Source of the DNA: Chaetorhynchus papuensis
Lineage: Eukaryota; Chordata; Aves; Passeriformes; Rhipiduridae
Length of the DNA stretch: 64,000 bases
Direction of reading: 5' to 3'
NCBI GenBank assembly: GCA_013396525.1
Contig: VWYX01000408.1
Span: 647,519-711,518 of the forward strand
A program made the position numbers and the translations under genes. Positions 50,367-61,343 of this stretch are shown here, piece after piece. Each line of letters opens with the position of its first letter. Position 1 is the first letter of the stretch. The notes beneath the pieces were generated by a model that saw only the letters and a program-made list of their open reading frames with translations, had not been told where the DNA came from and made no database searches.

Positions 50367-50770
50367 TTACAAACAATTCCATGGGTTAGGGTATAGGTGT
50401 TAAACATCTTTGAAATGGGTCTTAATGTCTCTACCAACTTCAAGCCAAAGGTTTATTACAGAACCCAGTTTGACTCCTGAAACAGACAAATGGGTCTGCA
50501 CAAGCTTGAACTTTGGGGGGAAATGGCAGGTTCAAGTGGGGATATGTGGTAGGTGGTTTGGGAAGGCTGTACTTTCCTAGTACCTCAGCCGATGGGGAAA
50601 GGAAGAGGGCAACATGCGGCTGGGAGTTTAGCATAAAAGGAGGCTGCATGCACCTTTACATTTTTGCTCTCTCATGAATCCCTTGCAAAACACTTTGGTT
50701 TTAAGCATTTCAATTTCTGCTGCATACACCTTTACATTTTTGCTCTCTCTCTGAGCCCAGATCCATAATC
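50367..50770. repeat. Downstream flank with a 76-bp spaced direct repeat
   Basis: The stretch CACCTTTACATTTTTGCTCT occurs at 50651-50670 and again at 50727-50746, a 76-bp spacing. The preceding TTTAGCATAAAAGG (about 50628) could be a promoter-like TATA. This may be a fragment of another LTR. It lies just before the family-A LTR. Confidence 0.45.
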
Positions 50771-51399
50771 TTAATGTGATAGATCCATATTATAATATTG
50801 GCTTTCTGCAAATGTTAAAATGAATGCTATATGTATAATGTTAAAGTAGCTTTGTTATAAAGATGTAGTTTTGTAACAATAACTAATGCCTTTATTTCTG
50901 TCATTAACTAAACTTAGACATAATAGTGAAATAGCTAATATGCTTGTGGTAATTGAACTGTCTGCTTGGCTGGATAACGTCCAACCAGCGTGTGTTGAAG
51001 ACCCATGCTACTGACATGGCAACTATCAGCAACTACTGTCTGCAGGAACCACGGACCAAAGCCCATTCTGAGGATGATAATAAAAACGGACTAAAACCAC
51101 AGCCAAGAAATGCGCATGCTGTAAAAAGGCGGATCCAAGGAGGAGCCATGCTAAACAGCTCCTGGAACATGTAAACTGGTTGGGGGGAAAGTTCGAATAT
51201 GCATAATTGCTTATGAATATGCATTAGGCTGATGCAATAGGATGGGTATGTAAAGGGTGTCTCCGAAATAGCAGGTGTGCTCTTGGCTGAGTACCAAAGC
51301 ACCCAGCGCTGTGATTTTGCTTTATTGTCTTTGTCCCCTATTGAAAAAAATTAAACCTTTAAATACTAACAGGAGAGTGAACCTCGTTTTTCACATTAA
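50771..51399 (+). mobile_element. Solo LTR with 4-bp TSD (family A, copy 2)
   Basis: A 621-bp element at 50775-51395 starts TGTGATAGATCC and ends GTTTTTCACA. It is flanked by TTAA on both sides (50771-50774 and 51396-51399). It shares end sequences and the CAGGTGTGCTCTTGGCTGAG block with the LTR at 31988-32576. A TTTGCTTTATTGTC stretch and a TTGAAAAAAATTAAACC stretch near the end contain the poly(A) area. The unmatched middle (about 50930-51180) carries a different U3 insert. Same plus orientation as copy 1. Confidence 0.85.
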
Positions 51400-53838
51400 T
51401 CTGGAAAAAAAGAGGAGAAAATGGCTGCTGAGTTTCACATTTACTTCAAAGGACATCAACAACACCATGCAAACCAGAGCTATGAGGTTCTTTCACACTA
51501 CGTACTATCACATTCTTTAAATCATGCAGAGCTCCTGAACCTAAACTAACTGTACCAAGTGTAAATATTGGTCCAAAAAGTGCGTCCTCAGCAAACTGTT
51601 GTGTCCACATTTAACTCACATCATGTGAAAAGCAACACCCCGTGGAGTTATGCACTTTACCATCTGCTGCATATATCATCACATTCTTTCATTCTTGCAA
51701 AGCCCAGGTTCAAAACTTGCTATGTCCAGAAATTACTCCCAGTCTAAAGGTCCTAGAACAAAAAGTAAGTGCTGGCCTTCACCTTTTCTTTGCAGCTTAT
51801 GAAGTGCAGCTCATACAGGTCTGTGCACTCAGCTCTCTGGACCCTCATGCACTTTCAGTCTCACAGAGTGTAGTTACAAAACTAAGAACATTCAGCAGCT
51901 GGTCCCACAGCAAAAGTTCCAGGAGAAAGAGGCCGCACTAGATTTCACTTTTGTTTTGCAGCTTATAAACTGCACAGCCAAAGATGAAGCGATTCCTCTT
52001 CCTGCCCCGCTACTCCCAGGATCCCTTTCTTTCAAGTCTCCAAGGGCAGCTTGCACAGCGGAGCTCTTCCACGAACGGCTCGCACACGAATGGGGCCGCG
52101 CCACAAAAGCGCTTGGCTTTTTCCTGCACACTGTCAGCGCTCATCAAAACGACCCCACGGTGGCGCTGCCGATTTGCAAAAGGACACGCACCTCGCGCAG
52201 CTCGAAACCACCCCGAGGGCGGAGCCAAGCCGGAAACGTCCCTGCTCCAAAACCAGCGGGATCAGGACAAAAAGATTTCCCTAATCTTCCCCTTCCAAGC
52301 ACAAACTCTTCTTTGCACCGGTCTCAAACGGCAACAGGAACTTCCTTGTGCTTATAAATTTTTTCCCTCTCGCAGGGTCCAGCTACAAACTTGAAACCAT
52401 CTGGCAAAACCAGAACACACAAAAGTGCCAGCTGAGAAAGCTCTTGCTGCCTACAGCTTCAACTGCACCCATCAAAATGCATCACACCCCCTGCTATCAG
52501 CACTTTCCTTCTCAGCTCTATATCCTATCATAATCCTCCAGTCTGATAGAGTCAGCTTCCAAACTGAATGGCACCCCTGACTGCTCAGACACTAAAGGAA
52601 CCATCCAGGACAAAAAGCTCAAAAGCTTGGTGTTTGCATTCCCACTGCAACAGTTCAACAGCTCTAGCCCACAGAACACGCTGTTAGGAAAAGCCTTTAA
52701 ATTCACTATGACCACCCAATGTGTGGATCCAAACTTGCTTTCCTTGCCAAAGAGGGGAACTATAAGCCCATCTCAAAAGAAATGGTATCCCCTGCTCCAA
52801 AATACAACATATCCAGGGATTGATCCCATCCAAAAGTGACAGAACACTGTTACTGGGCATTATCTGCCCCAGGACACTAGATCAGCTGCACACCAAGACT
52901 CAGTGTAGCTGCTTACCTTGTCCAAAGGACATGTGCTGCCAGAATTTCAGAAGGCCACCTCTGAGAAGTGGCAAACCACACGCCAAATAGAATCTTTCAA
53001 GAGACCACCTTCCAAAGATGGATATTGACTCAATAATTATATGAACTGAGGCAGTGCTTCCCCATCAAAAATACCATGACAGAAAGTTGCTTCCACAATT
53101 GACTTCCACAAGGCAACTTCTTCTCTGCACCTCCCACACTGGGGCTACTCCCTTTCCTTCTGATGAAAGCCATTGCCGTTCTTGTTCAGGAACCTACCAA
53201 GTGAAAGTTGCATACCACCTCCAGTGTTGCATATGTCCAACAATTGTTCCTACACAGAAGGGGCCAGGAGAGAAATGTCTTGCTGGACTATTCCTCCCCA
53301 TGGTACCTTAACATCTGCTCCAGCAACACTGGCACTATGTCCTTTTCTTCCCAAGGAAAGGCACTCCGAGTCACTTGGCCTTACCTTGCCATCACTACCA
53401 TTCTCTGACTTTGCCTAGGCTACCCTTGCTTTGTCTTCCCTTGCCTACATCTCCTTTGCCTTGCCCTGCCTTGCCTTGCCTTGCCTACCATGCAGGTAAG
53501 CCAATGCAATCAAGTATAGGCAATTCTAGACAAGTCAAGGGAGATGTAGAGAAGGAAAGACTACTGAGGGGGAAGCAAAACAAGGTAATGGAGTTTTAGG
53601 CAAGAGAAGGCCCAGAAGTTGTAGGCAAGGCAGGGCAGAGGAAAGTAAGTCTAGTGATGGGTAGGGCAAAGGAAGGGCTAGGCAAAGCAAGGCCAGACAA
53701 GAAAGGGGCAAGGCAAGGCAAGGCAGGGAATGGGTATATAAGGCAATGCAAGGCAAGGGAGAGGTAGGCAAGGCAAGGCAAGAACACAGAGGGGTTGGAA
53801 AGGCAAGAGTGTGGTAGGGAAGGCAAAGCAAGCAGAAG
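51400..53838. other. Repeat-like, CpG-containing tract without a gene
   Basis: The 52.0-52.3 kb part is CpG-richer than its flanks. The segment 52583-52830 recurs in diverged form at 61834-62070. Two diverged copies of a short GCAGCTTATGAAGTGCAG / GCAGCTTATAAACTGCAC motif lie at about 51795 and 51958. The right end is a pentamer repeat (next feature). Several 60-136 codon frames overlap in different phases and show no domain, so none is called a gene. Confidence 0.45.
53310..53835. repeat. Inverted (CCTTG)n / (CAAGG)n low-complexity repeat
   Basis: The left arm, about 53370-53495, is rich in CCTTG-type pentamers (TGCCTTGCCTTGCCTTGCC near 53470). The right arm, about 53595-53835, is rich in the complementary GGCAAGGCAAGG. 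The arms are separated by about 100 bp of ordinary sequence. The complement of the left arm resembles the start of the right arm beyond the pentamers, so it is an imperfect inverted repeat able to form a long hairpin. The open frames here (LPCLALP-type proteins) are artefacts. Confidence 0.75.
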
Positions 53839-54378
53839 TGTTATGGGTTTGGGAGGATGCCCATGCACAGAAAACTCAAGACACAGTTAGAATTACAAAG
53901 CAAGTCAATTTTATCAGTAGTGTTAGCAATCAAAACATAACGATGCCTGGATGCTGGAGTGATGAGGCTGACAGCTGGTCTGGGGGCTTCACAGAGTCAG
54001 ACCTGAAATCGGTCAGAATTTACCAATGAGAATTTTACAGTGAAACTTTGCAGCTTCACTGAAACCCACAGAGAAAGCGAAGAAGATAATGAGAGAAGAT
54101 GTTCTGGACACAAGGAGAAGATGTTCTTGTTATGGGACATTAAGTGTGTACAAGGAAGAACTTGTGGATAATATGTAACAGCTATACCTTTGCTTGTATA
54201 GCTAATTGTTTGACTACTTGAATGGTCATTGTTTGCTAGACAGCCTTGTCATTGTTTGCTAAGCAGCCAATCTCAATAGGCCACAGCAATTGTGAAGAGG
54301 TATAAGAATAGCAGTAGAGAAAATAAAAACTTCTACAGCTTTGGATTACAAGTGTGTCCTGTTATGTCCGTCTTGACA
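53839..54378 (+). mobile_element. LTR in plus orientation abutting minus-strand ERVL pol
   Basis: Bounded by TGTTATGGGTTTGG and GTCCGTCTTGACA. TATAAG (54301-54306) is followed by AATAAA (54322-54327) and a short U5-like end. The direct repeat TCATTGTTTGCTA occurs at about 54226 and 54250, followed by a CCAAT box near 54268. Left and right flanks AGAAG and AAGCC do not form a duplication. Immediately to the right, minus-strand reverse transcriptase coding begins mid-domain, so this LTR does not belong to that pol in a normal arrangement. Confidence 0.6.
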
Positions 54379-56650
54379 AAGCCACACTCTGCTGCCAAAG
54401 GAATATGTCAATAGTGGCATACCGCTTCGCTGCTTTGGACTCCAGCTCGTACTGGAGCTCCAACATGTCTGGCACAGCAGCGCTCAGTGGTGGAGTCACT
54501 TCATTCAAGGCACGATAGTCCACAGTCAATCTCCGTTCTCCTTCAGATTTGTGCACAGGCCAGATGGGACTGTTGAAGGGTGAGTGGGTTTTGCTGATCA
54601 CCCCTTTGTCTCTCCAGCTCATGGATCATCTTGTGGATGGGGATCACAGCATCTCGAGTTGTCCAGTACTGTTGGCCATGCACTGTCAAGGTGGCAATTG
54701 GTACTCTTTGCTCTTCTCTCTTCAGAAGGCCTACTACAGATGGGTTCTCTGATAGTTCAGGCAAGGTGTTCAATTACTTAATGCCCTCTGTCTCCACAGC
54801 AGCTATTCCAAAAGCCCACCTGAGTCCCTTTGGGACTCTGAAATACCCGCTTCAGAGGAAGTCTATGCCCAGAATACATGGGGCCTCTGGACCAGTCGCA
54901 ATGAGATGTTTTCCACTCATTTCCAGTCAGGCTCACCTCAGCTTCCACCCAGGGTCAAGTCCTGTGATCCCCCTCTCACACCAGCAATAGAAACAGGTTC
55001 TGCCCCCACATGTTGTGATGGGATTATTGTACACTGCGCACCAGTGTCAACCAAGGCATCATATTTTTGTGGTTCTGATGTGCCAGGCCAACAAATCCAC
55101 ACAGTCCAAGGAAACATGGTTTTCCCTGGCCTCTACCTGTCTAGAGGCAGGGCCCCTCTAGTCCTAGTTATCCTTCTTTCCCTGGGCATACATCTTAGAA
55201 GTTCTTTCAAGGGGATCAGACATGTCATCTTCTCTTCCATCATTTCTGGCAGTTTGGCTACGGGCAACTGGAGCTACTTCCTTTTTGGCGGAACTTCCTT
55301 TCTGAGTCTTGTGTTCCTTCAATTCACGCCCTCGTGCTGCCAGAGCAGAAGTGGGTTGTCTATCCCACCTCCTCATGTTTTCCTCACTATCACACAGGAA
55401 ACACCACAGCTCACTTCGTGGAATGTACCTTCTCTCTCTAGCTGGGGGACGTCTGTGTTTGGTAACAGAATCTCTGATCCGTACTGCCAAGATTTGGAGA
55501 AGGTCCTCTTTAATCTCCTTCTTGAGTTCCTGGTGATTCTTCTCCATCTTATCTTCCACTTTCTGCAGACATGTTTCCACAGCTGTGATTCTTGCATGTG
55601 TTGGGCCATGCACAGAATCTGCATATGCTCGGAGCTTCGTCACCATATCCCACACAGTCTCATTCCCACTGTCCTCTGGTTTTGTTGTTGCTAAAGCAGA
55701 AGCATATTCTTGTGGTCCAAGTCGTATGAGTTTTCGGCACATCACTGCATTAACTCTGACCCTGTCTGGACTCCTCAATCCTGGGTCATTTGTGTAGACA
55801 ATCTCTACCACCGCTAGTTCTCTCAAGTGTTGGATCCCTTGTTCTATGGTCTTCTACTGGGTTTGCTGCACATAAAAATCATCTGCGCACAGGTATCTAT
55901 CCCTCGTGCCACTCAAGACCGGTGTCCAGAGACTGACAGACTCAGCTCTCCTTATTATCACTTGGTCACTAGCCGGATCACATGACAGGGATCCCAAATG
56001 CCTCGCTTCAGCACTGTCCAGCATTATATCATCACCTGCAGCATCCCAAATATGGACCATCCAGCTTATTATGGATTCGTCAGACTGTCGGGTGTAGTCC
56101 TTTCTTAGGCTATGAAGGTCTTTCATGGACATGGACTCAGTAATTGTTTCTCTGCCTGAGTCAGTTGGTGGCTTTGAGGTTCCTTCCCCCGCATCATCAT
56201 AATCTTTCACTGGGCGATCGGTTTTGGTTGTGTGCTTTTTTCCTTGTGACGGGAGCCACTGTCAATGGCTTAGGCTTGCTGTCTGGTTTGGGGGCAGTCT
56301 GAGTGACTGGGATGTCTGCTGATTTATCTTTCTGCCCCTCTGCCTTTATCTGCTGCCCTACACAGTACCTAGCAGTGTGCAATAGGCACATGCCAAGGCC
56401 CAATATATTGCAATGAGCTTTTTCCAATTAGAATTGTCATTTACACACTTTCAGATATTTTCCTACCTCAGCAGGGTTCTGAATTTGTTCGGAGGGGAAA
56501 TTCCAAGCTATTGGGTCAGAGAATTCCTTCAGGGTTTGGCCCATATCCTCCCATTCCCCACACCACTTAGGATTTTCCACATCTGGGTCAGGTGTCTCAT
56601 CAGTCACCCTGGAAATCTGAGTTCTGATTCTAGACAAGCTGCAAACCATA
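54379..56650 (-). pseudogene. ERVL gag-pro-pol remnant, minus strand
   Basis: Reading right to left: gag N-terminal region (56649-56430), a Pro/Lys-rich linker (56427-56200), a capsid-like part (56210-55854) and a charged coiled-coil/C-terminal gag region (55826-55164), then a protease with VDTGAQC (about 55052-55032), then the reverse transcriptase N-terminus with THSPFNSPIWPV and LTVDYRALNEVTPP. Coding ends in the RT motif beginning YATIDI, where the adjacent LTR starts. The rest of pol and any 3' LTR are missing. Order and motif spelling suggest an avian class III (ERVL) element. At least four frame breaks make it non-functional. Confidence 0.82.
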
Positions 56651-57183
56651 TAGAGGAAGCTTACCAGATAAAATACCAGGAAGGTGGTCTCTTTAAATTT
56701 AAATTTGATACATTATCTTTTGAGACTATTCAGTTTCCCCTAGATGTTAAAGGGGAAGGAGATGAAAGGCTGGGAAACCCCATCTCCTCCTCCTCTAACA
56801 AACTGTGTGCAATTACTAATAAACTCCCAAAACAGGCTACTGAAACTAGGACTGGGGTTAGGATGGAGAAACCACATATTATACACACTTTGAACAACTT
56901 CCAGTACCTCTGTTAACTTCTTATAAATCATCATCACCAAGCACAACAAAATAGAAATCCGGATTCATGCCCTTGCTCAGTAAAAGTTACGTATCAGGGA
57001 CAAGTTTGGAGCAAGCTCTAGATAGGCATACAGGCCTAGGGACGAGAAAGGCATTAGTACATCAAGCCAGAGAGACATTATGAACTCAACCAACATGGTG
57101 ACTACTTTACCCCAATAAAAAGTAATTAAATTCAAACCAAAATGTAATTAGCACCGTTTTTTTCACTTTCCTTGGAGCCACCA
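56651..57183. other. Unresolved sequence between ERVL gag and an LTR
   Basis: About 530 bp with no recognised domain. It could hold the leader or 5' LTR remains of the minus-strand ERVL element. A plus-strand frame running through 56413-56916 shows nothing recognisable. Confidence 0.35.
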
Positions 57184-57840
57184 TGTGCTGGGCACCACAA
57201 ATTATTTGTGCTGCTTTGGACAAATTTGGAGAATATCCTCTCATAGAAGGCAGGTTAAAACCACCCCTCCCCCACCAGGTTCGGGAAAAAAAGAAATTTT
57301 CCTCAGAGGAAAGTGAAACAGATAAAAAAACCTATTTATTTAACAAACACACAGGAAAAGGATAATAATGCTAAATAATAAAGCCTCTCGCTGTGGAGAG
57401 AAACCTGGGAAGATTTCAGAGTCCTTCTGTAGGTGTGGTCTCTCTCCTCCTCCTTGGAGCTGGGTCAGTGTGGGCCCACCTCCAGGGCCTTGTTGGAAAA
57501 TTCTCCCGATGTGTTCTGATGTTGAAACAGTCCAGAAGAGAAGAAGGGAAAAACCAAAGTCCCAGGAAAACGAAGTTCAACTCTCCGTCTCCCTCCAGAG
57601 AAGAGGAGCCGAAAGCAGCTGACAAGCAAGAAGGGTGCTTCCTCCGCTCTTGCTACCGCAGCAGGAGCAGAACGCAGAGGAGTGTGTATCTGTGTCCTTG
57701 AACAACTGTTTTGAAAAGTTCACTCAGTTTTTTCTCTCCCCCCTTTCAGGCTCAGTTTAAAGGCACAGAAAGGCACAAAATTAATTTCTGGGCATAAAGC
57801 AGTGATAGGGGAAACATCATCATAAAGTCACCGCAAGACA
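57184..57840 (-). mobile_element. LTR, minus orientation, same family as 10.4 kb
   Basis: On the minus strand it starts TGTCTTGCGGTGAC (at 57840) and ends GGGCACC...CA near 57184. It contains the same ordered blocks as the plus-strand copy at 10385-10770 and continues to an AATAAA (minus sense, in TTAAATAAATAGG, about 57330-57345). On its right it abuts RNase H coding of a plus-strand retrovirus without any leader, gag or 5' pol. It is therefore not the 5' LTR of that element. No target-site duplication was recognised. Confidence 0.72.
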
Positions 57841-59155
57841 CCAGAAGAGATCACGGTAGTGCATGTAAAAGGACATCAAAAAGGGACCTCAGCTGAAATA
57901 AAAGGTAATAATCTGGCTGATAGACAAGCAAAGCAGGCAGCTTTAGAAAAAGAGGAGGCAACCCTGTTATTAGCGGACCTGAGGGATGAGAAAGAGGAAG
58001 ATAGCCTGATCTTCAATGAAAAAGAACAGGAGGAACTCAAGAAAAACGGTGGGGAATAAAATGAAAAAGGCCAATGGATACTACCAGATGGGAGACAGGT
58101 CTTATATAAGGTACTGACAAAATGGATTCTGGAAAACCTCCATCAGTCTACACATTGGGGGACGCAGGCTCTATGCGATCATTTCCTGTGTAGCTACGGG
58201 TGTGTGGGGGCCTCCGAAATTGCCAGGCTGTAACTAAAAACTGCATCATCTGCCAAAGAATAACTAAAAAAGGAATGAGGAAAACTACACAAGGGGGGAG
58301 AGAATTGGCGAGAAGACCATTTCAAAACATTCAAATTGATTTTACAGAGCTTCCCCCAGTAAAAAGATTTAAATATTTGTTGGTCATCATAGACCATTTG
58401 ACCCATTGGGTGGAGGCATTTCCAACTGTCAGTGCTACAGCCAACGCAGTCAGTAAAATACTGTTAGAGCAGATCATACCCTGGTATGATATTGTCAACA
58501 CCATAGATTCAGATCGAGGCCCCCACTTCACAGCAAAGGTACTACAACAGACAATGACAGCACTAGATATAAGGTAGAGGTTCCACACACCATGGCAACC
58601 ACAAAGTTCAGGTAAGGTCAAACAAATGAACCAAACCCTGAAATCAGTACTTTCTAAATTAGTGCTTGAAACCAAGTTGAACTGGATAAAATGTCTCCCT
58701 TTTAGCCTTGCTAAGAATCAGAACAAAACCTAGATCAGATATGGGAGTGTCACCCTATGAGATTATGTTTGGCCTATCATTCTTAACCACCATGAACCAC
58801 TCACTATGAAGAAGGAGAGCGAGGTATCAGAACTAATTTACAAACCATAGCCAAAACCCTGGAAGACCTCAGAAAGAAGGGGTCAGAGCACACGCATAGA
58901 CTTTAAAATCCATCCTTTCCAACCAGGAGACTGGGTGTTGATCAGGGTATGGAAGGAAACCCCATTAACCCCAAAATGGGAGGGCCCCTTACCAGTCCTC
59001 CTCACCACCGAGACTATGGTAAGAACTCAGGAAAAAGGATGGAAGCATTTCACCAGAACCAAAGGATCTGTACAGGAGCCAACGGAATGGACAGTAGTAG
59101 ACCGAGCTGACACAAAAATAACCCTCAGAAAGAGACCTCATCATCACAATTAATC
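57841..59155 (+). pseudogene. Class I ERV pol fragment: RNase H end and integrase
   Basis: The fragment starts inside RNase H (HVKGHQKGT and GNNLADRQAKQAA, 57859-57950). Integrase follows: zinc-binding His and Cys pairs (HQSTHWG near 58141; CIICQ near 58246), the core with IDFTELP (58336) and IDSDRGPHF (58505), and a C-terminal domain with KWEGPLPVLLTTETMVRTQ (58973-59030) ending at TAA 59151-59153. In life it would insert viral cDNA into host DNA. A TAG at 58575 and several frame changes break it. At the third catalytic position Lys stands where Glu is expected (SSGKVKQMN, about 58608). gag, protease and RT are absent on the left. Confidence 0.85.
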
Positions 59156-59371
59156 TACCTCACAGTGGCCCAGGCTCAATTAAAGATAAAGTTATATATC
59201 TAGAGGTTTTGTTTAAATGTTATTATATTTATTGTTATTAATAAATAATCTTCACCTTTGGTATATTTTCTGTCTTATTATAGATATGTTAAAAGGTCCA
59301 CACCTTGGGAAAGATAGAGCGTTCCTCATCTGCTTAGTAATCTGGCTCCAAAAGAAACATCCCAGGTCGAT

Positions 59372-61343
59372 ATGCAAGGGACTAGAAAGATGAGTCACCA
59401 TGGCAGACAAGGTGTTGGGGGAAGGGGCGTCACAGGGGGCAAGACTGAGCCAGGCTCTACTCTTAGCATGTGTAACACCTATGCTGCTGTAAGAGCTGGG
59501 AGAGTATATCTTATGGGACCGTTGTGGATACTGTGGTGGATACTGTGGCTATTCTGTATCCAGGGGAACCAGGCTGGCGCCTGTGATAGGTGTTACTCCC
59601 TCCTTTATGCGGGAGACTCTGGAAGTGCTGTCTTCAGAATTCACACTAATCTGAATAGTAAGTGTATTGACCCGGTTAAGGTTCAAACTTGCACTGAAGA
59701 TGGGAAAACTTATTGTCTAGTAGAAAATATAGGAAATTTTAAGCAAAAATTAGAAGGGGAATGCCCTATGAAGGAGACATGGATATGCACCGAGCAAGAT
59801 CCCAGTGACAAGGTTATAAAAGGAAGGATCTTGGAACCAGACGTAATCAAAGAAAAGGAGATAACAGGGTTAGTAAGGGTTGGGATGGAGAACAAGATCA
59901 TGAGTGGGAAAAATTTGGTTTTAGACTTAGTAGAACATATAAGTCATTAATTTAATGTTTAAAATTGTTGGATTTGTGGCGATATGGTGAGGTATAAAAT
60001 CTGGCCATGGGAGGAAACAGCGCTGAGCCCACAGGAGATGATAAAGTTACTCAAGACAACCCAGATGGGACAGAATAGGCCATATGGAAGAGACCGAGAG
60101 GAAGTATGGAGATTGAGATCCGGAATGATTGGTGAAGAATGTCTATGGAGGAAAGGAGTTTCGTTTACCATTAAAGTGGGAGAAATGCCATGTAAATGCT
60201 ATTTGGTAATAAATTAAACACACAGATGGTGGATCCCCAAAGCCACGGACCTCTGTTTGTCAGAAGAGAATAGAGAGGGTTGTTCTTATATAAAATGTAT
60301 AGGGTTATTTGAATGTATCATCCAAAATCCCAACCCATTATTAGGTATCCCTGGAATCTCTAGGTTTTGGTGACAAACTGGACAGAGGGGACTAAATTTT
60401 TGGGAGGCTCCCAAGGGTTTATTTTGGTTATGCAGGGAAACGGCTCATGTTACCCTACCTGGGGAATGGGCTGGGAGTTGTACCCTGGGGATTATTCGCC
60501 CCTCTTTCTTTTTACTTCCCTGGAACTTGGGTCGAGAATTAGGGGTGTCCCTATACGATGAACTGGTACGAAAAAACGGAATTTGATCGGGGGAGCCCAG
60601 AAATGGGGGGACGATGAGTGGCCCCCTGAGAGGATCATCGAGACTTATGGCCCTGCCACTTGGGCCCAGGACAGCTCATGGGGGTACAGAACTCCAATTT
60701 ATATGTTAAACAGAATTATTAGATTACAAGCTGTCTTGGAGATAATGACAAATCAGACAGCCCTCTCCTTGGACTTGATTTCTTCTCAACAAAGGCAGAT
60801 GAGGGCAGTGATTTATCAAAACAGACAGGACCTGGATTATCTTCTTGCGGAGGAGGGAGGTGTTTGCGGGAAGTTCAATTCATCAGAATGTTGTGCGGAA
60901 ATTGATGATCATGGCGAGGCCATAAAAAACATCACTAACAACATCAGAAAATTAACCATGTACCTGTCCAGAGGGCCCCTCTTTTTAAGGCCAATTGCTG
61001 GGACAATTTATTTGGAGGGAATTGGTGGAATAAGATTTTATTTTTTGGTTTGTGTGCATTAACAGGCAATATTTTTCTCCCCTGTGTTTTACCTTGTTTA
61101 ATCCAATTGATCATGAGAACTGTGCAAATTTCCTTGGAAAAATTAACAGAAGACGAGATAATGATTTTGAAAACTGACAAACAGAAGGAGACTCCTGGTA
61201 CAGCCAAAGAAACGTACGAAAAGTACCAAAGGTTAAGGAAGTTGTATAGGGTATATGAAGAGTATGATGGTTGCTGTGGGTTAAAACAACCCAGTCAAAG
61301 GATTAGAGGGGGGAATTGTTATAAATGCGTTCACGGTTGTTAA
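59372..61343 (+). pseudogene. Class I ERV env remnant (SU and TM parts)
   Basis: Two longer open pieces remain: 59372-59950 (192 codons) and 60583-61062 (159 codons), with a C-terminal piece in a third frame at 61050-61343. The first has a hydrophobic leader rich in Trp/Leu (about 59511-59570) followed by a Cys-rich surface-subunit start. The second has a transmembrane-subunit heptad region, then a QNRQDLDYLL-type segment and CGKFNSSECC (60867-60896), a Cys-pair motif with seven rather than six intervening residues. The third holds a membrane-spanning stretch and charged tail. Stops and frameshifts (near 59950, 60217, 60561 and 61040) prevent an envelope protein. Env would have mediated virus entry. 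Confidence 0.82.
61300..61316 (+). other. Polypurine tract of the class I ERV
   Basis: AGGATTAGAGGGGGGAA lies directly before the TG that opens the 3' LTR, the expected place for the primer of plus-strand DNA synthesis. Confidence 0.75.

Noticed and set aside
51956..52394. 133- and 136-codon overlapping plus-strand frames in a CpG-rich patch
   Set aside because: They run in different phases over the same DNA with no domain, splice sites or codon signal. A CpG-rich exon was considered but is not supported.
53535..53868. Leu/Pro/Cys/Ala-rich minus-strand proteins
   Set aside because: They are translations of a CAAGG pentamer repeat.
54906..55694. 262-codon plus-strand open frame
   Set aside because: It is antisense to ERVL gag-pro coding. 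The minus strand gives recognisable protease and gag features, and this one gives none.
57184..57840. 5' LTR of the plus-strand class I ERV
   Set aside because: It is in the opposite orientation, differs in sequence from the 3' LTR at 61317, and is followed by mid-pol sequence rather than a primer-binding site.
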